Assembly (NCBI RefSeq): GCF_900109605.1
Contig: NZ_FOAM01000009.1
Location: forward strand, 62,001 to 126,000
From: Xaviernesmea oryzae
Lineage (GTDB): Bacteria; Pseudomonadota; Alphaproteobacteria; Rhizobiales; Rhizobiaceae
DNA: 64,000 bases
Reading direction: 5' to 3'
Made by a program: the position numbers and the translations under genes. Below are positions 7,850-16,434 of this stretch, piece after piece; position 1 is the first letter of the stretch, and every line of letters starts with the position of its first letter. The notes below the pieces were generated by a model, which was given only the letters and a program-made list of their open reading frames with translations, searched no databases and had not been told where the DNA came from.

Positions 7850-9145
7850 ATGGATCAAAACGTTTTCGACGTGGTTGTGGTTGGTGCCGGTTTCGCGGGA
7901 TTGAGCGCGGCCAGGAACTGCCAAAGTGCCGGGCGAAGCGTTTTGGTGCTGGAAGCGCGTGATCGGGTCGGCGGCAAGGCCGAAAGGCAGTTCGACGCGG
8001 AAGGCCGAGCTTGGGATGGCGGCGGCCAGTTTTTCTGCCGCGACATGACCGAGCTGAGCGAGCTCGTGCGCGAGCTGGGCTTCGCCAAGGCTAGGACATG
8101 GCTGAAGGGCGACTATCGGTTCTATCCGCCGCAGCCTGACGAGGTGGTCGAAGCGGCAGACACGGCGGCCGAGGCGCTGCGTGAACGATTGCGCACGCTT
8201 GATCCCGATGATCCCGCGCTTGGAAACGAGACGGTTGAGACATGGCTGTCTCGATGGGAGAGCACGACACTCGGCAAGGCTGCTTTTCGTTCGATGGTCG
8301 AAGGCTTGTGGTGCCGGCCACTGAGCGACATTCCCCTCTGGTTTCTCGTGTCCAATGATCGGCGCAATACCAATGAGGAAAACGAGCTCAAACGCTTCCT
8401 GCCCGAGGGCATGCAGGCTCTGGCCGAGGCGTTGGCGGCGCGTTTGGGTGAAGGCGTTATCCGGCTGGGTGATCCTGTGGCAGAGATCCGGCAGACCGCA
8501 TCGGACTGCACGCTGACCCTGCAAAGTGGATCGACGGTACGTGCTCGGCAGGTCATCATCGCCGTTCCGCCTGTTGCCGCTCGCGGCATCGCCTTAACCC
8601 CTGCGCCTTCGCCCGGTTTGGCGCGAGCGCTTTCGGCCTGGAGCAGCGGCAGCGTGGTCAAGATGCTGCTGCGCTACGAGCGGCCGTTCTGGCGGGCGCT
8701 TGGCGCAAGCGGAATGATCACGGCTCCCGGCTCCGGCTCCTTCAGCTGCGACGCGAGCCTTGAAGGGCAGGAGGAGGGGCGGCTGATCGTCTTCCTCGGC
8801 GGCCCGCTGGCTGAAGAGTGGGCGGCCTGCAGCGAGGAGGCGCGGCGTGCCCTTGTGCTCGAACGCCTGACGCCGCTTGGGCCGCAAGCCGCACATCCTC
8901 TGGATATCACGGCGCGCAACTGGATCGATGATCGCTATAGCGGCGGCGGTTATGGCGATGTGATCACCGACGCAGAGGCGCGGGATGCAGAACGTCTGCT
9001 GCGCACGGGCGAGGGGCGGCTGCGCTTTGCGTCTTCGGAACTCTCCATGGCTTTTCCCTGCTATATCGAGGGTGCGCTTCTGTCCGGGCGCGCGGCCGCT
9101 GCGCTGACGCTTTCCGCTCTGGCGGCCGATGACGTTCGACGATAG
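7850..9145 (+). CDS. FAD-dependent amine oxidase family protein
   Basis: A 431-residue flavoprotein of the monoamine oxidase/protoporphyrinogen oxidase superfamily. The FAD dinucleotide motif GAGFAGL is at residues 12-18, followed by the acidic Glu of VLVLEARDRVGGKAE and a Gly-rich GGGQFF segment. The C-terminus has the second FAD contact around YIEGALLSGRAAA. It probably oxidises an amine, giving an aldehyde or imine, ammonia and H2O2. There is no signal peptide. It lies 190 bases after the racemase on the same strand, so it may be in the same unit or have its own promoter. The best Shine-Dalgarno (AAAGGA, 7829-7834) sits nearer an out-of-frame ATG at 7839 than this ATG. Confidence 0.85.
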   Translation: MDQNVFDVVVVGAGFAGLSAARNCQSAGRSVLVLEARDRVGGKAERQFDAEGRAWDGGGQFFCRDMTELSELVRELGFAKARTWLKGDYRFYPPQPDEVVEAADTAAEALRERLRTLDPDDPALGNETVETWLSRWESTTLGKAAFRSMVEGLWCRPLSDIPLWFLVSNDRRNTNEENELKRFLPEGMQALAEALAARLGEGVIRLGDPVAEIRQTASDCTLTLQSGSTVRARQVIIAVPPVAARGIALTPAPSPGLARALSAWSSGSVVKMLLRYERPFWRALGASGMITAPGSGSFSCDASLEGQEEGRLIVFLGGPLAEEWAACSEEARRALVLERLTPLGPQAAHPLDITARNWIDDRYSGGGYGDVITDAEARDAERLLRTGEGRLRFASSELSMAFPCYIEGALLSGRAAAALTLSALAADDVRR

Positions 9146-9188
9146 AGACTGGGCTGCTACCACTCTGCTGATATTGAGTGTGTTCGAT

Positions 9189-9995
9189 TCAGCGATCGAG
9201 AAAACTCGGCCGGAGCTTTTCGCCGATCATGCAGTGATCCTGCGCTGCGGCCGGGACGATGCGCGCCTCCGGCGGGGGCGTAACGCCGCTGACTTCCGTC
9301 ACCAGTTTCTGACGGATGGCTTGGGCAAAATCCTCGCTCCGGTGCACCGGCATGACGAAGGCGCCCGGCCCGCCGATCACGCAATCGGCATAATAGCGGT
9401 CAAGGCCGATCGGCAGGGCGGACGGGCGGATAAGGATGGCAAGACCATTGACGATGGTGCCTGCAGCCACCGTGCGGTCGCGTGCCGGCGCCACGGGCGG
9501 GCCCATATTGTTGGCACCGTCGCCAGAGACGTCGATCACGCGGCGAATGGCGCTTGTCGGCGCCTTTTCCATCAGCGCGGCGGCAAAATCCAGAGCATGG
9601 GAGATCGACGTGCCCCGTCGTGTCGCGACCGGCCGTTCCGCAATGCGTGCCGCGAAGGCCCGCGCATCGGCCTCGCCTTCAATCACTGTCCACCCTGTCA
9701 GCGAGGCCTCGTCAATGCTTCCCGCCCATTCGAAATAGGCAAGCGCGATGCGGCCCGTACGGCCCGTGGTCACTGCGGAGAGAAACTGCGGATGGGTCAG
9801 GGCGTCTACATAGCCCCTGCGCTGGATAGCGGCCTCCTCGCTGTCCATCGAACCGGACATATCGACGGCCAGAACCAGGTTGACATCCACATCCGGCCGC
9901 GGTGCGGCGGTGACCCGGGCAGGGGTAGCCTGAAGCGCAGGCGCTGCCAACATGGCGATGAAGAAAAACATCATAAAGGCCGGCCGATGACACAT
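9189..9995 (-). CDS. DUF1194 protein, von Willebrand factor A-like, exported
   Basis: A 268-residue protein with an N-terminal hydrophobic signal (MCHRPAFMMFFFIAMLAAP, cleavage near ALQA). It is followed by a von Willebrand A-type fold with the metal-site pattern LAVDMSGSMDSEE. DUF1194 proteins are widespread in Rhizobiales and have no established role. The MIDAS-like motif suggests metal-dependent protein binding in the periplasm. The start at 9995 is chosen because a signal peptide begins there and GGGGA precedes it; an ATG at 10034 would add 13 residues. It is convergent with the amine oxidase gene (43-base spacer) and divergent from the glycoamylase gene. Confidence 0.78.
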   Translation of the reverse strand: MCHRPAFMMFFFIAMLAAPALQATPARVTAAPRPDVDVNLVLAVDMSGSMDSEEAAIQRRGYVDALTHPQFLSAVTTGRTGRIALAYFEWAGSIDEASLTGWTVIEGEADARAFAARIAERPVATRRGTSISHALDFAAALMEKAPTSAIRRVIDVSGDGANNMGPPVAPARDRTVAAGTIVNGLAILIRPSALPIGLDRYYADCVIGGPGAFVMPVHRSEDFAQAIRQKLVTEVSGVTPPPEARIVPAAAQDHCMIGEKLRPSFLDR

Positions 9996-10090
9996 CCAAT
10001 CGTCCCCGGGCTGCGTATTGGCATAGTCTAGCATAGCGGCCTGCGTCCGCGAGCCTATGGCTCGCCCGGCCCAACACTTGTTCGTGACCC

Positions 10091-11449
10091 ATGAATTTTG
10101 CTCTTCAGCATGGTTACAGTCCCGAGAGGCTGGCCGCCGCTTCCGATACCTCCCTTTGCGACGAACTGCAGCGTTCGGCTTTTCGCTATTTCCAGGATTA
10201 TGGACAGGGCGCGCTTGGCCTGGTGGCTGACGCCTCATCCAAAGGCACACCCAGCAGCATCGCCGCCACCGGCTTCGGCCTAGCCTGCCTGCCCGTGGCG
10301 GCGGAGCGGGGATGGATGCCGCGCGAGGACGCTTACAAGGCGGCTTTGACCACGCTGCGCTTCTTTGCCGGCAGTCCGCAAAGCCGCGCACCCGTCGCCA
10401 CCGGCTATCGGGGCTTCTACTATCATTTTCTCGACATGGAGAATGGCCAGCGTGCCTGGCGCAGCGAGCTGTCGCTGATCGACACCGCGCTTTTGCTGGC
10501 GGGCGCGCTGGTGGCTTCAGCCTATTTCACGCGCGGCGATGAGGGTGAGCTGCGCGATCTCGCGGATATGCTCTACGCCCGGGCAAACTGGAGCTGGGCC
10601 ACGGCCGAGGACGGGGCGCTGACCCTCGGCTGGAAGCCGCGCACGGGCTTTTTGCCCTATCGCTGGGAGGGCTATAGCGAGGCACTGATTCTCTATGTTC
10701 TTGCGCTGGCTTCCCGCTCCTATCCCGCGCCGCCGCAAAGCTATCATCATTTTGCACGGCGCTGCGACTGGCACGACGTCAATGGCCAGCCCTTCCTTTA
10801 TGCAGGACCGCTGTTCATCCACTTGTTTTCGCACGCCTTCATCGATTTTCGCGGCATATGCGATGGCATGGCTTCTGAGCATGGGACGGATTACTTCATC
10901 AATACGCAGACGGCGGTGGCCGTGCAGCGCGATTATGCCATCCGTAATCCACATGGCTTCAAAGGCTATGGCGCGGACTGTTGGGGCTTGACCGCCTGTG
11001 ACGGGCCCCAGCGCTCGCGCCGCCTCTTCGATGGCCGTCGGCATGAGTTTAGCGGCTATCTCGCCCGGGGCGCTCCCTTCGGGCCGGATGACGGAACGCT
11101 GGCTCCTTGGGCGCCGCTCGCCTGCCTGCCCTTCGCTCCGGATGCGGCAATCGCCGGCACACGTCATCTGCTGGAAACCTATCCGAATGTGCTGAAGAAC
11201 GGCCAGTTCGTCGGCAGTTTCAATCCCAGCGTTCCCGGCCCGACCTCCGAAGGCTGGCTGGACGACCGCGTCATCGGCCTCGATCAGGGCCTGCTCGTGC
11301 TGATGCTGGAAAATCATCGCAGCGGCATGATCTGGGAGCTGATGCGCGGCATTCCCTTGATCCGGCGTGGCCTTTCGGCGGCCGGCTTCGCGGGCGGCTG
11401 GCTGGAGACCCCGAGCCTGAGCGGCGGCCTGTTCTCGCCGGGGTTCTAG
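10091..11449 (+). CDS. glycoamylase-domain protein
   Basis: A 452-residue protein matching the glycoamylase domain otherwise found at the C-terminus of cyclic beta-1,2-glucan synthases. It starts LQRSAFRYFQDYGQGALGLVADAS and has the alpha/alpha-barrel motifs YHFLDMENGQR, ELSLIDTALLLAGAL, YRWEGYSEALILYVLAL and YGADCWGLTACDGP. Here it stands alone, without glycosyltransferase or phosphorylase domains. There is no clear signal peptide at the ATG used (10091), which lacks a good Shine-Dalgarno. It probably hydrolyses an oligo- or polyglucan in the cytoplasm, unless the start lies elsewhere. The stop is immediately followed by a palindromic repeat. Confidence 0.8.
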   Translation: MNFALQHGYSPERLAAASDTSLCDELQRSAFRYFQDYGQGALGLVADASSKGTPSSIAATGFGLACLPVAAERGWMPREDAYKAALTTLRFFAGSPQSRAPVATGYRGFYYHFLDMENGQRAWRSELSLIDTALLLAGALVASAYFTRGDEGELRDLADMLYARANWSWATAEDGALTLGWKPRTGFLPYRWEGYSEALILYVLALASRSYPAPPQSYHHFARRCDWHDVNGQPFLYAGPLFIHLFSHAFIDFRGICDGMASEHGTDYFINTQTAVAVQRDYAIRNPHGFKGYGADCWGLTACDGPQRSRRLFDGRRHEFSGYLARGAPFGPDDGTLAPWAPLACLPFAPDAAIAGTRHLLETYPNVLKNGQFVGSFNPSVPGPTSEGWLDDRVIGLDQGLLVLMLENHRSGMIWELMRGIPLIRRGLSAAGFAGGWLETPSLSGGLFSPGF

Positions 11450-11516
11450 AGCATCGGACCGAAAAGTGGGAATCGGTTTTCGGAATGGTTCGATGCGGAA
11501 ACAAAAACCTAGAGCG
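11446..11516. repeat. rhizobial intergenic palindromic repeat
   Basis: Begins CTAGAGCATCGGACC at the stop codon of the glycoamylase gene. It continues through GAAAAGTGGGAATCGG and TTTTCGG to CGATGC, so the outer GCATCG/CGATGC and inner CGAAAA/TTTTCG arms are inverted. A second AGAGCG copy of the edge follows. This sequence type is scattered between genes in Rhizobium and Agrobacterium chromosomes. It could fold in the mRNA 3' end. Confidence 0.6.
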
Positions 11517-11560
11517 TCAGTCTGCGTATTGTTTTCAGTCCGGCGCTTTAGGGCCGCTCC

Positions 11561-12118
11561 TTATCGGCTCTCGCTGATCGGTGGTGCCGCAGGTCCGGCC
11601 GGCACGGCATGGATGCCGTCGATGCGGGTCGTCCAGGTCAAGGCGTTGGACAGGCCGCCTGCCGGCAGCGGCAAAGTCAGCACCAGGCTGATGTCACGGC
11701 TTTCGCCCGGGGGCAGCCGGGCGATGACCAAAGCGTGATCCTCGCCGATCTCGCGGCAGGGCGAGGCTGCGCAATCCTCCAGCCGCGCAAGCAGCGTGAA
11801 ATAGTCGAGAACAGCCTGCGACCTGTTCGTTAGCCGGCCGGTCACGGTGAAATTGTTGATCGGTTTTCCCTGGGTAAAGGTCAGCGCCGCCAGGTCGATG
11901 TCTTCAGCGGTGATCGGCTGACGCGCATTGGTTTGGAATGGGGCTTGCGGATCTCTGTCCCGGCGGTCGCTGTCGGTCATCCAGACGATGAAGGCGGCGA
12001 TGAGCACGATGGCGACGAGAACGCTCAGCACCGGTTCGGCCCAGCGCCGAAACCGGCTTGAGCGGAGCGCGCCATAAACGATCGCCAGCACCGCGACCGT
12101 CAGCAAAGCAACAGCCAT
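11561..12118 (-). CDS. small membrane-anchored protein of unknown function
   Basis: A 185-residue protein I do not recognise by name. The N-terminus has two hydrophobic segments (MAVALLTVAVLAIVYGAL and VLSVLVAIVLIAAFIVW) separated by a basic RSSRFRRW loop. After them comes a soluble region of about 120 residues with a beta-sandwich look: FTVTGRLTNRSQAVLDYF, a CAASPC pair, then LPPGESRDISLVLTLPLP. That pattern resembles FxLYD-like domains found in bacterial envelope proteins. The start at 12118 is chosen because the hydrophobic segment begins there; an upstream frame extension is Arg-rich and unlikely. It lies between a repeat and the siderophore operon on the same strand. Confidence 0.6.
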   Translation of the reverse strand: MAVALLTVAVLAIVYGALRSSRFRRWAEPVLSVLVAIVLIAAFIVWMTDSDRRDRDPQAPFQTNARQPITAEDIDLAALTFTQGKPINNFTVTGRLTNRSQAVLDYFTLLARLEDCAASPCREIGEDHALVIARLPPGESRDISLVLTLPLPAGGLSNALTWTTRIDGIHAVPAGPAAPPISESR

Positions 12119-12275
12119 TCCGTCCCGTCTCCCCCGCCTGGTTGCGCCCAGCACCCTGAAACCGTCACGCCGACACCTGCGGGAAACAATCCCGCGGGGC
12201 CTGGCGAACCGGTCTCGTGCTCCACTCATATAGGGCAGCGCGCAGCCGGGGCAAAAGGCGAGGCGGTTGCCTCGC

Positions 12276-13448
12276 TCACTTATGCTTGTCCAGGCTCACC
12301 CAATAGGCGCCCCGAAACGGCACGGCGGCAAAACGGCTGTTGATCTCATCCAGCGTCTTTTGCGGATCGACATCGGGGAAGAGCTCGGGCCGCAGCCAGA
12401 CGGCAAAGGCCTCGGCGGCCACGACATTAAGGGGCACGGCGTTGAAGAAATTCCAGATGCCGTGCACACGCCCGCTCTTCACCGCATCCAGTTCGGCCAG
12501 CATCGGCGCCGTCACCGTCTCGGCCAGCGTCTGCCGGGCGCGCTCCTCGCTCACACCGGGACCGATTGTGAGATGGCTGTAGCCGCCGGCTGGCGAGGAG
12601 GTGGCGATATAGACCTGCGGATCGGCCGCCAACATGAATTCCGTGCTGATCAGGCCGCCTGGCCGCGGCAGGCCATCGGCAATGTTACGGCCGCCGGCAA
12701 GCGTGAGAAACATGCCGAGCCCGCCGGGCCCATAGGCATAATGGGTGGGTGTCGGATTGGGAAAGGCATCTAGGAGTACGCGCGGCCCTGGTGTGGAAGC
12801 CGAAGCTACGCGCGCGCGAATGAGCGCGATCTTGTCCTCGAAAAGCCGCGCAAAAGCCTCGGCCTGCGCCTCGCGATCGACGATCCGGCCGAGCAGGCGC
12901 ATGGCCTGAGGCGTGGTCACCAGAGGCTCGCTGTTGAAGTCCAGCACGATCACGGGGATGCCGCTTTGCTCTAGAACGGCCATTGCCTGGCGACCGGCTT
13001 CGGTCTCTGCCTGCCAGTTGGCCAGCAGCGCGAGATCCGCCGGGACGGTGAGAAGCGTTTCCAGAGACAGGCCCGCGCCGGTGCCGTCATCGATCCGCGC
13101 GAGCGTGTCCAAGGCCGGGAATCTGGCGGAAAAATCGGCGTAGAACTCCGGATTGTCGGCCTTCATGTCCTCCGACCAGCCGGAGAGCCGCGAGACGGGA
13201 TCCGGATCGATCAAGGAAAAGGCGACCAGATGGAAGCCGGTGCCGAGCAGGATCGCCTTCGGCCGCTTGGGGATGTCAACCTTGCGGCCGATGGAGTCGA
13301 CGATCTCAAGCGGGTAGTCGGTGGCGCGCGCTGTGCCGGCAAGGGAGAGGCTGAGGGGCAGAACGAGCCCCAGCGCGAGGAGCAGGAGACGCGCGAAAGC
13401 AACCATCAGGCCCAGCGCGCATGCCGGCAGACGACAGGCAAGGGTCAT
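12276..13448 (-). CDS. periplasmic iron-siderophore binding protein (FhuD/FecB type)
   Basis: A 390-residue substrate-binding protein of the cluster A-II class that delivers ferric siderophores to an inner-membrane ABC transporter. A long hydrophobic signal ends near ARA/TDYPLE. The mature part starts with the typical strand LEIVDSIGRKVDIPKRPKAILL and ends in two-lobe fold motifs such as SGRVHGIWNFFN. It is the last gene of the receptor-FhuF-binding protein series; its ATG overlaps the FhuF stop by 4 bases. No permease or ATPase follows, so it must share an importer encoded elsewhere. At 390 residues it is longer than E. coli FhuD. Confidence 0.85.
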   Translation of the reverse strand: MTLACRLPACALGLMVAFARLLLLALGLVLPLSLSLAGTARATDYPLEIVDSIGRKVDIPKRPKAILLGTGFHLVAFSLIDPDPVSRLSGWSEDMKADNPEFYADFSARFPALDTLARIDDGTGAGLSLETLLTVPADLALLANWQAETEAGRQAMAVLEQSGIPVIVLDFNSEPLVTTPQAMRLLGRIVDREAQAEAFARLFEDKIALIRARVASASTPGPRVLLDAFPNPTPTHYAYGPGGLGMFLTLAGGRNIADGLPRPGGLISTEFMLAADPQVYIATSSPAGGYSHLTIGPGVSEERARQTLAETVTAPMLAELDAVKSGRVHGIWNFFNAVPLNVVAAEAFAVWLRPELFPDVDPQKTLDEINSRFAAVPFRGAYWVSLDKHK

Positions 13449-14242
13449 GCGGATTGCTCCAGGCTGCGTTGGCGCTGCTCGGGCAGCGCGCAGAGTTCGC
13501 CGCAGCTCGCCACGCCAGGCAGCAGGTAACGCATGCAGCAGACACGGCGGCGGCAGAGTGGTGTGCCCTCAGGCCCCTGTTCGTGGCGAAGACAGCCGCG
13601 AAAGGGATTGACGCTGCCGTCAGCAAGCGTTCCGACATGGAAGAGATCGCTTGCGGCCCAGTGGTCCTGCCCGTCTACGCTCTCATTCCGGGCTGTAAGC
13701 GCCGTGGCGTTGAACGCATAGTCGATATAGACGGCCGCATTGTTCCAGGCGAGCTTCGGGGCAAGCTTGCCATGTTCCTGCATCAGGGCTACCGCCTCGC
13801 GCAGATGCGCAGTGACCAGCGGCGTAACCAACGTCGGCAGGTCGTCCGTTTCCACGTCGCTGATCGCGCCGGCATCCGCCAGCCCGAAGGCGCGGGGCAA
13901 TCCTTCTTCGTCCGTTGTCAGCGTCATCGCATCGAGCGCCACTGGCAATGCCTGGTTCGCCCTGCGGGCCACGAGATAGGGAATGGTAAGGGCGGCGAAG
14001 TAATAGAGCGACCAGAAGGAGGCAAGCGCCCGCCGATCCGCGCCGCCACGCCCCAGGGCCATGCGGTCGAGGGCGGCGGCAAAGCCGCCGGAGCGGAAGA
14101 AGGTGCCCAGAGGCTGGGCATCCGGCATGTCGCGCGTCTCGCGAATTTTTTCCGCGCACCAGGCATGCTCGCCGGTGAAGAGCGTGACGAGCGGCTGCGG
14201 CCCGAAGGGCCCGCCTTGGTCGTGATGCGCGACATATCCCAT
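13445..14242 (-). CDS. siderophore-iron reductase, FhuF-like 2Fe-2S protein
   Basis: A 265-residue protein with the FhuF layout: a variable N-terminal domain and a C-terminal cysteine cluster that holds an unusual 2Fe-2S centre. The cluster reads VCCMRYLLPGVASCGELC. The first pair and third Cys keep the C-C-x10-C spacing of FhuF, but the last spacing is C-x3-C rather than the x2 known for E. coli FhuF. FhuF reduces Fe(III) in hydroxamate siderophores in the cytosol to release iron. It starts 4 bases after the receptor stop and overlaps the binding-protein gene, so all three are translationally coupled. Confidence 0.8.
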   Translation of the reverse strand: MGYVAHHDQGGPFGPQPLVTLFTGEHAWCAEKIRETRDMPDAQPLGTFFRSGGFAAALDRMALGRGGADRRALASFWSLYYFAALTIPYLVARRANQALPVALDAMTLTTDEEGLPRAFGLADAGAISDVETDDLPTLVTPLVTAHLREAVALMQEHGKLAPKLAWNNAAVYIDYAFNATALTARNESVDGQDHWAASDLFHVGTLADGSVNPFRGCLRHEQGPEGTPLCRRRVCCMRYLLPGVASCGELCALPEQRQRSLEQSA

Positions 14243-14246
14243 CGGT

Positions 14247-16421
14247 TCACCAATTATATTTCAGCGAGCCGATGACTGTGCGGCCCTGATCACGGTAGCA
14301 GAAATCGGCCGAGCAGACGGGGTCGCGCCGGTCGAAGAGGTTGGTGGCATTCACCTGCAGCTTCAGGCCCTCATATTTTTTGTCGATGGCCGCGAAATCA
14401 TAATGGATGCCGGCGTCGAACAAGGCACGCGCGCCGTTGCGCAGGGTGTTGGTGTCATTGCCGTAGCTCTTGCCGATGAAGCGCACGCCGGCGCCGAAGC
14501 CGAGACCTGCCGCAAAACCATCCTCGGGCATCGTATAATCCGCCCAGAGCGCGGCCATGTGGGTCGGCACCGAGGAGACGTGATTTCCCACCGTGCCGAC
14601 GGGCCCTTCGAGGATCTTCATGTCGGTGTAGGTGTAGGAAGCGGTCAGCGACAGGCCGTTGTCGAGCGTCGTCACGCCTTCCAGTTCGAAGCCGCGCGAC
14701 CGCAGCTTTCCGCGTTGAACCTGGATATTGGATGGCCCCGTCGGCAGGTTCACCACTTCGTAATAGAGCCCGTTCGTCTGCTCGATGTTGAAGAGCGCGG
14801 CGGTCAGCAGCGTGTTGCTGTTGGGAAGGAGATATTTGACGCCGACTTCCTGCTGCGTGCTTTCCGTCGGCTTGAAGGGCGCGCCCGTCTCCTGGTTCAC
14901 GCCGGCATTGGGCGAGAAGGCGGTGGAATAGCTGGCATAGGGGGCAAGGCCGAAGTCGAATTCATAGGTCAGGCCGATGCGGCCGGAAAAGGCCTTGTCC
15001 GTCTGCTTGGTCGTGGTGACCGCATCCGTGGCCAGATCCGTATTGTCGGTGTCGGTCTTTACCCAGTCGTGGCGCCCACCCAGCGTCAGCGTCCAGGCAT
15101 CGTAGCGGATCTGGTCCTGAATATAGGTGCCGAACTGCCATTGGTCCTGATCGGTCCGGGTTTGGAAGGGAATGTCATCGACAGGACGTCCCTTGGTCGG
15201 ATTGCGCGTGTCGAGCGGCGGCGATACGCCATAGCCATTGAGGCTCTTATAGCGCGACTTCGTGTAATCGAGCCCGACGAGAACGGTATGATCGAGAGCG
15301 CCCGTGTCGAACTTGGCTTCGATCTGGTTGTCGATCACACCCGCCGTCAGCCGTTCCTCGAAGGTGCCGGCGCTGGAATCGAGCAGCAGCGGATCGACGG
15401 CATTGGGCTGATAGGCGAATGCCCAGTCCGCATCGGTCTTCAGCGTCGACAGGCGGGCATTCTGGCGGAAGACGAAGACATCGTTCAGGCGATGTTCGAA
15501 CTCATAGCCGAGGCGCGCCTGGTTCTGGACGGAATCGTTGAAATCGGGATTGCCGGCGAAGAAGTCGGAGACCTTGCCTGTCGTCGTGTCGTAATAATAA
15601 GCCGCGGTGCCGCCCGTCTTGATGCGCGAGACCTCGCCCAGCAGGGTGAATTTCGTGTCCTCGTCCGGTTTCCAGGTGATGGCGGGGGCGAGATAGACGC
15701 GGTCATCAGGCACGCCGACCTGTGTGGTATCCGCCGAACGTGCCAGGCCGGTCATGCGGTAGAAGACCGGGTCCTGCTCGTTGACGGGACCGGAAAAATC
15801 GAACTGGCCCTGATAGCGGTCCTGCGTGCCATACTGGATCTCGACCTCGTGCAGTGGCTCTTCCGTCGGACGCTTGGTGATCAGATTATAGAGGCCGCCG
15901 GCGCCCGATGCGCCATAGAGCGCGGAGGAGGGGCCGCGCAGGATCGACACGCCTTCCAGCCCGTAAGGCTCGGTCTTGTACAGGGAGGAACCGGCGCCCG
16001 GCTGGCGCAGATTGTCGCGGAAGATGCCGTTATAGGTCACATCGAAACCGCGAACGGAGAAGCTGTCGAAGCGGGGATCGAAACCATAGGCGCCCACGCG
16101 CGTGCCCGGCGTATATGCCAGCGTGTCGGTCAGCGTCTGCGGGTTGCGGTCTTCCAGCTGGGCTTCGGTGACGGAGGAAATCGACTGAGGCGTTTCAAGG
16201 AACGGCGTATCGACCTTGGCCCCTGTGGCGCTCGACGTGCCGACATAACCTTCCGCCGTGATCTTGCCGCCCGAGCCGCCCGTGGCCACGATCGTGTCCA
16301 GAACGGTCGCGCCGCCCGTAGCCCCGGCCTCCTGCGCCTGGGCGCGAATGGTCAGAGGTGTCAGCGCCGTTGCGGACAGCGCCAGAAGAAGGAGCGGGCG
16401 GGAGAGGGGCATGAACGGCAT
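14247..16421 (-). CDS. TonB-dependent ferric siderophore receptor
   Basis: A 724-residue outer-membrane receptor. A signal peptide (LLLLALSATALTPLTIRAQA) precedes a TonB-box-like TVLDTIVATG. The plug domain follows (TPQSISSVTEAQLEDRNPQT, FSVRGFD, GLEGVSILRGPSSALYGASG) and then a 22-strand barrel. The last residues LKYNW end in the aromatic residue needed for barrel assembly. The plug signature is that of hydroxamate siderophore receptors such as ferrichrome and ferrioxamine types. It is the first gene of the siderophore operon, and its leader holds an iron-operator-like sequence. Confidence 0.92.
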   Translation of the reverse strand: MPFMPLSRPLLLLALSATALTPLTIRAQAQEAGATGGATVLDTIVATGGSGGKITAEGYVGTSSATGAKVDTPFLETPQSISSVTEAQLEDRNPQTLTDTLAYTPGTRVGAYGFDPRFDSFSVRGFDVTYNGIFRDNLRQPGAGSSLYKTEPYGLEGVSILRGPSSALYGASGAGGLYNLITKRPTEEPLHEVEIQYGTQDRYQGQFDFSGPVNEQDPVFYRMTGLARSADTTQVGVPDDRVYLAPAITWKPDEDTKFTLLGEVSRIKTGGTAAYYYDTTTGKVSDFFAGNPDFNDSVQNQARLGYEFEHRLNDVFVFRQNARLSTLKTDADWAFAYQPNAVDPLLLDSSAGTFEERLTAGVIDNQIEAKFDTGALDHTVLVGLDYTKSRYKSLNGYGVSPPLDTRNPTKGRPVDDIPFQTRTDQDQWQFGTYIQDQIRYDAWTLTLGGRHDWVKTDTDNTDLATDAVTTTKQTDKAFSGRIGLTYEFDFGLAPYASYSTAFSPNAGVNQETGAPFKPTESTQQEVGVKYLLPNSNTLLTAALFNIEQTNGLYYEVVNLPTGPSNIQVQRGKLRSRGFELEGVTTLDNGLSLTASYTYTDMKILEGPVGTVGNHVSSVPTHMAALWADYTMPEDGFAAGLGFGAGVRFIGKSYGNDTNTLRNGARALFDAGIHYDFAAIDKKYEGLKLQVNATNLFDRRDPVCSADFCYRDQGRTVIGSLKYNW

Positions 16422-16434
16422 GAGAGAAGCGTCC

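Noticed and set aside
7839-7904. A possible frameshift at the start of the amine oxidase gene
   Set aside because: The frame beginning at 7850 already gives a complete FAD-binding N-terminus, so nothing is missing; the overlapping ATG is noted only as a possible leader.
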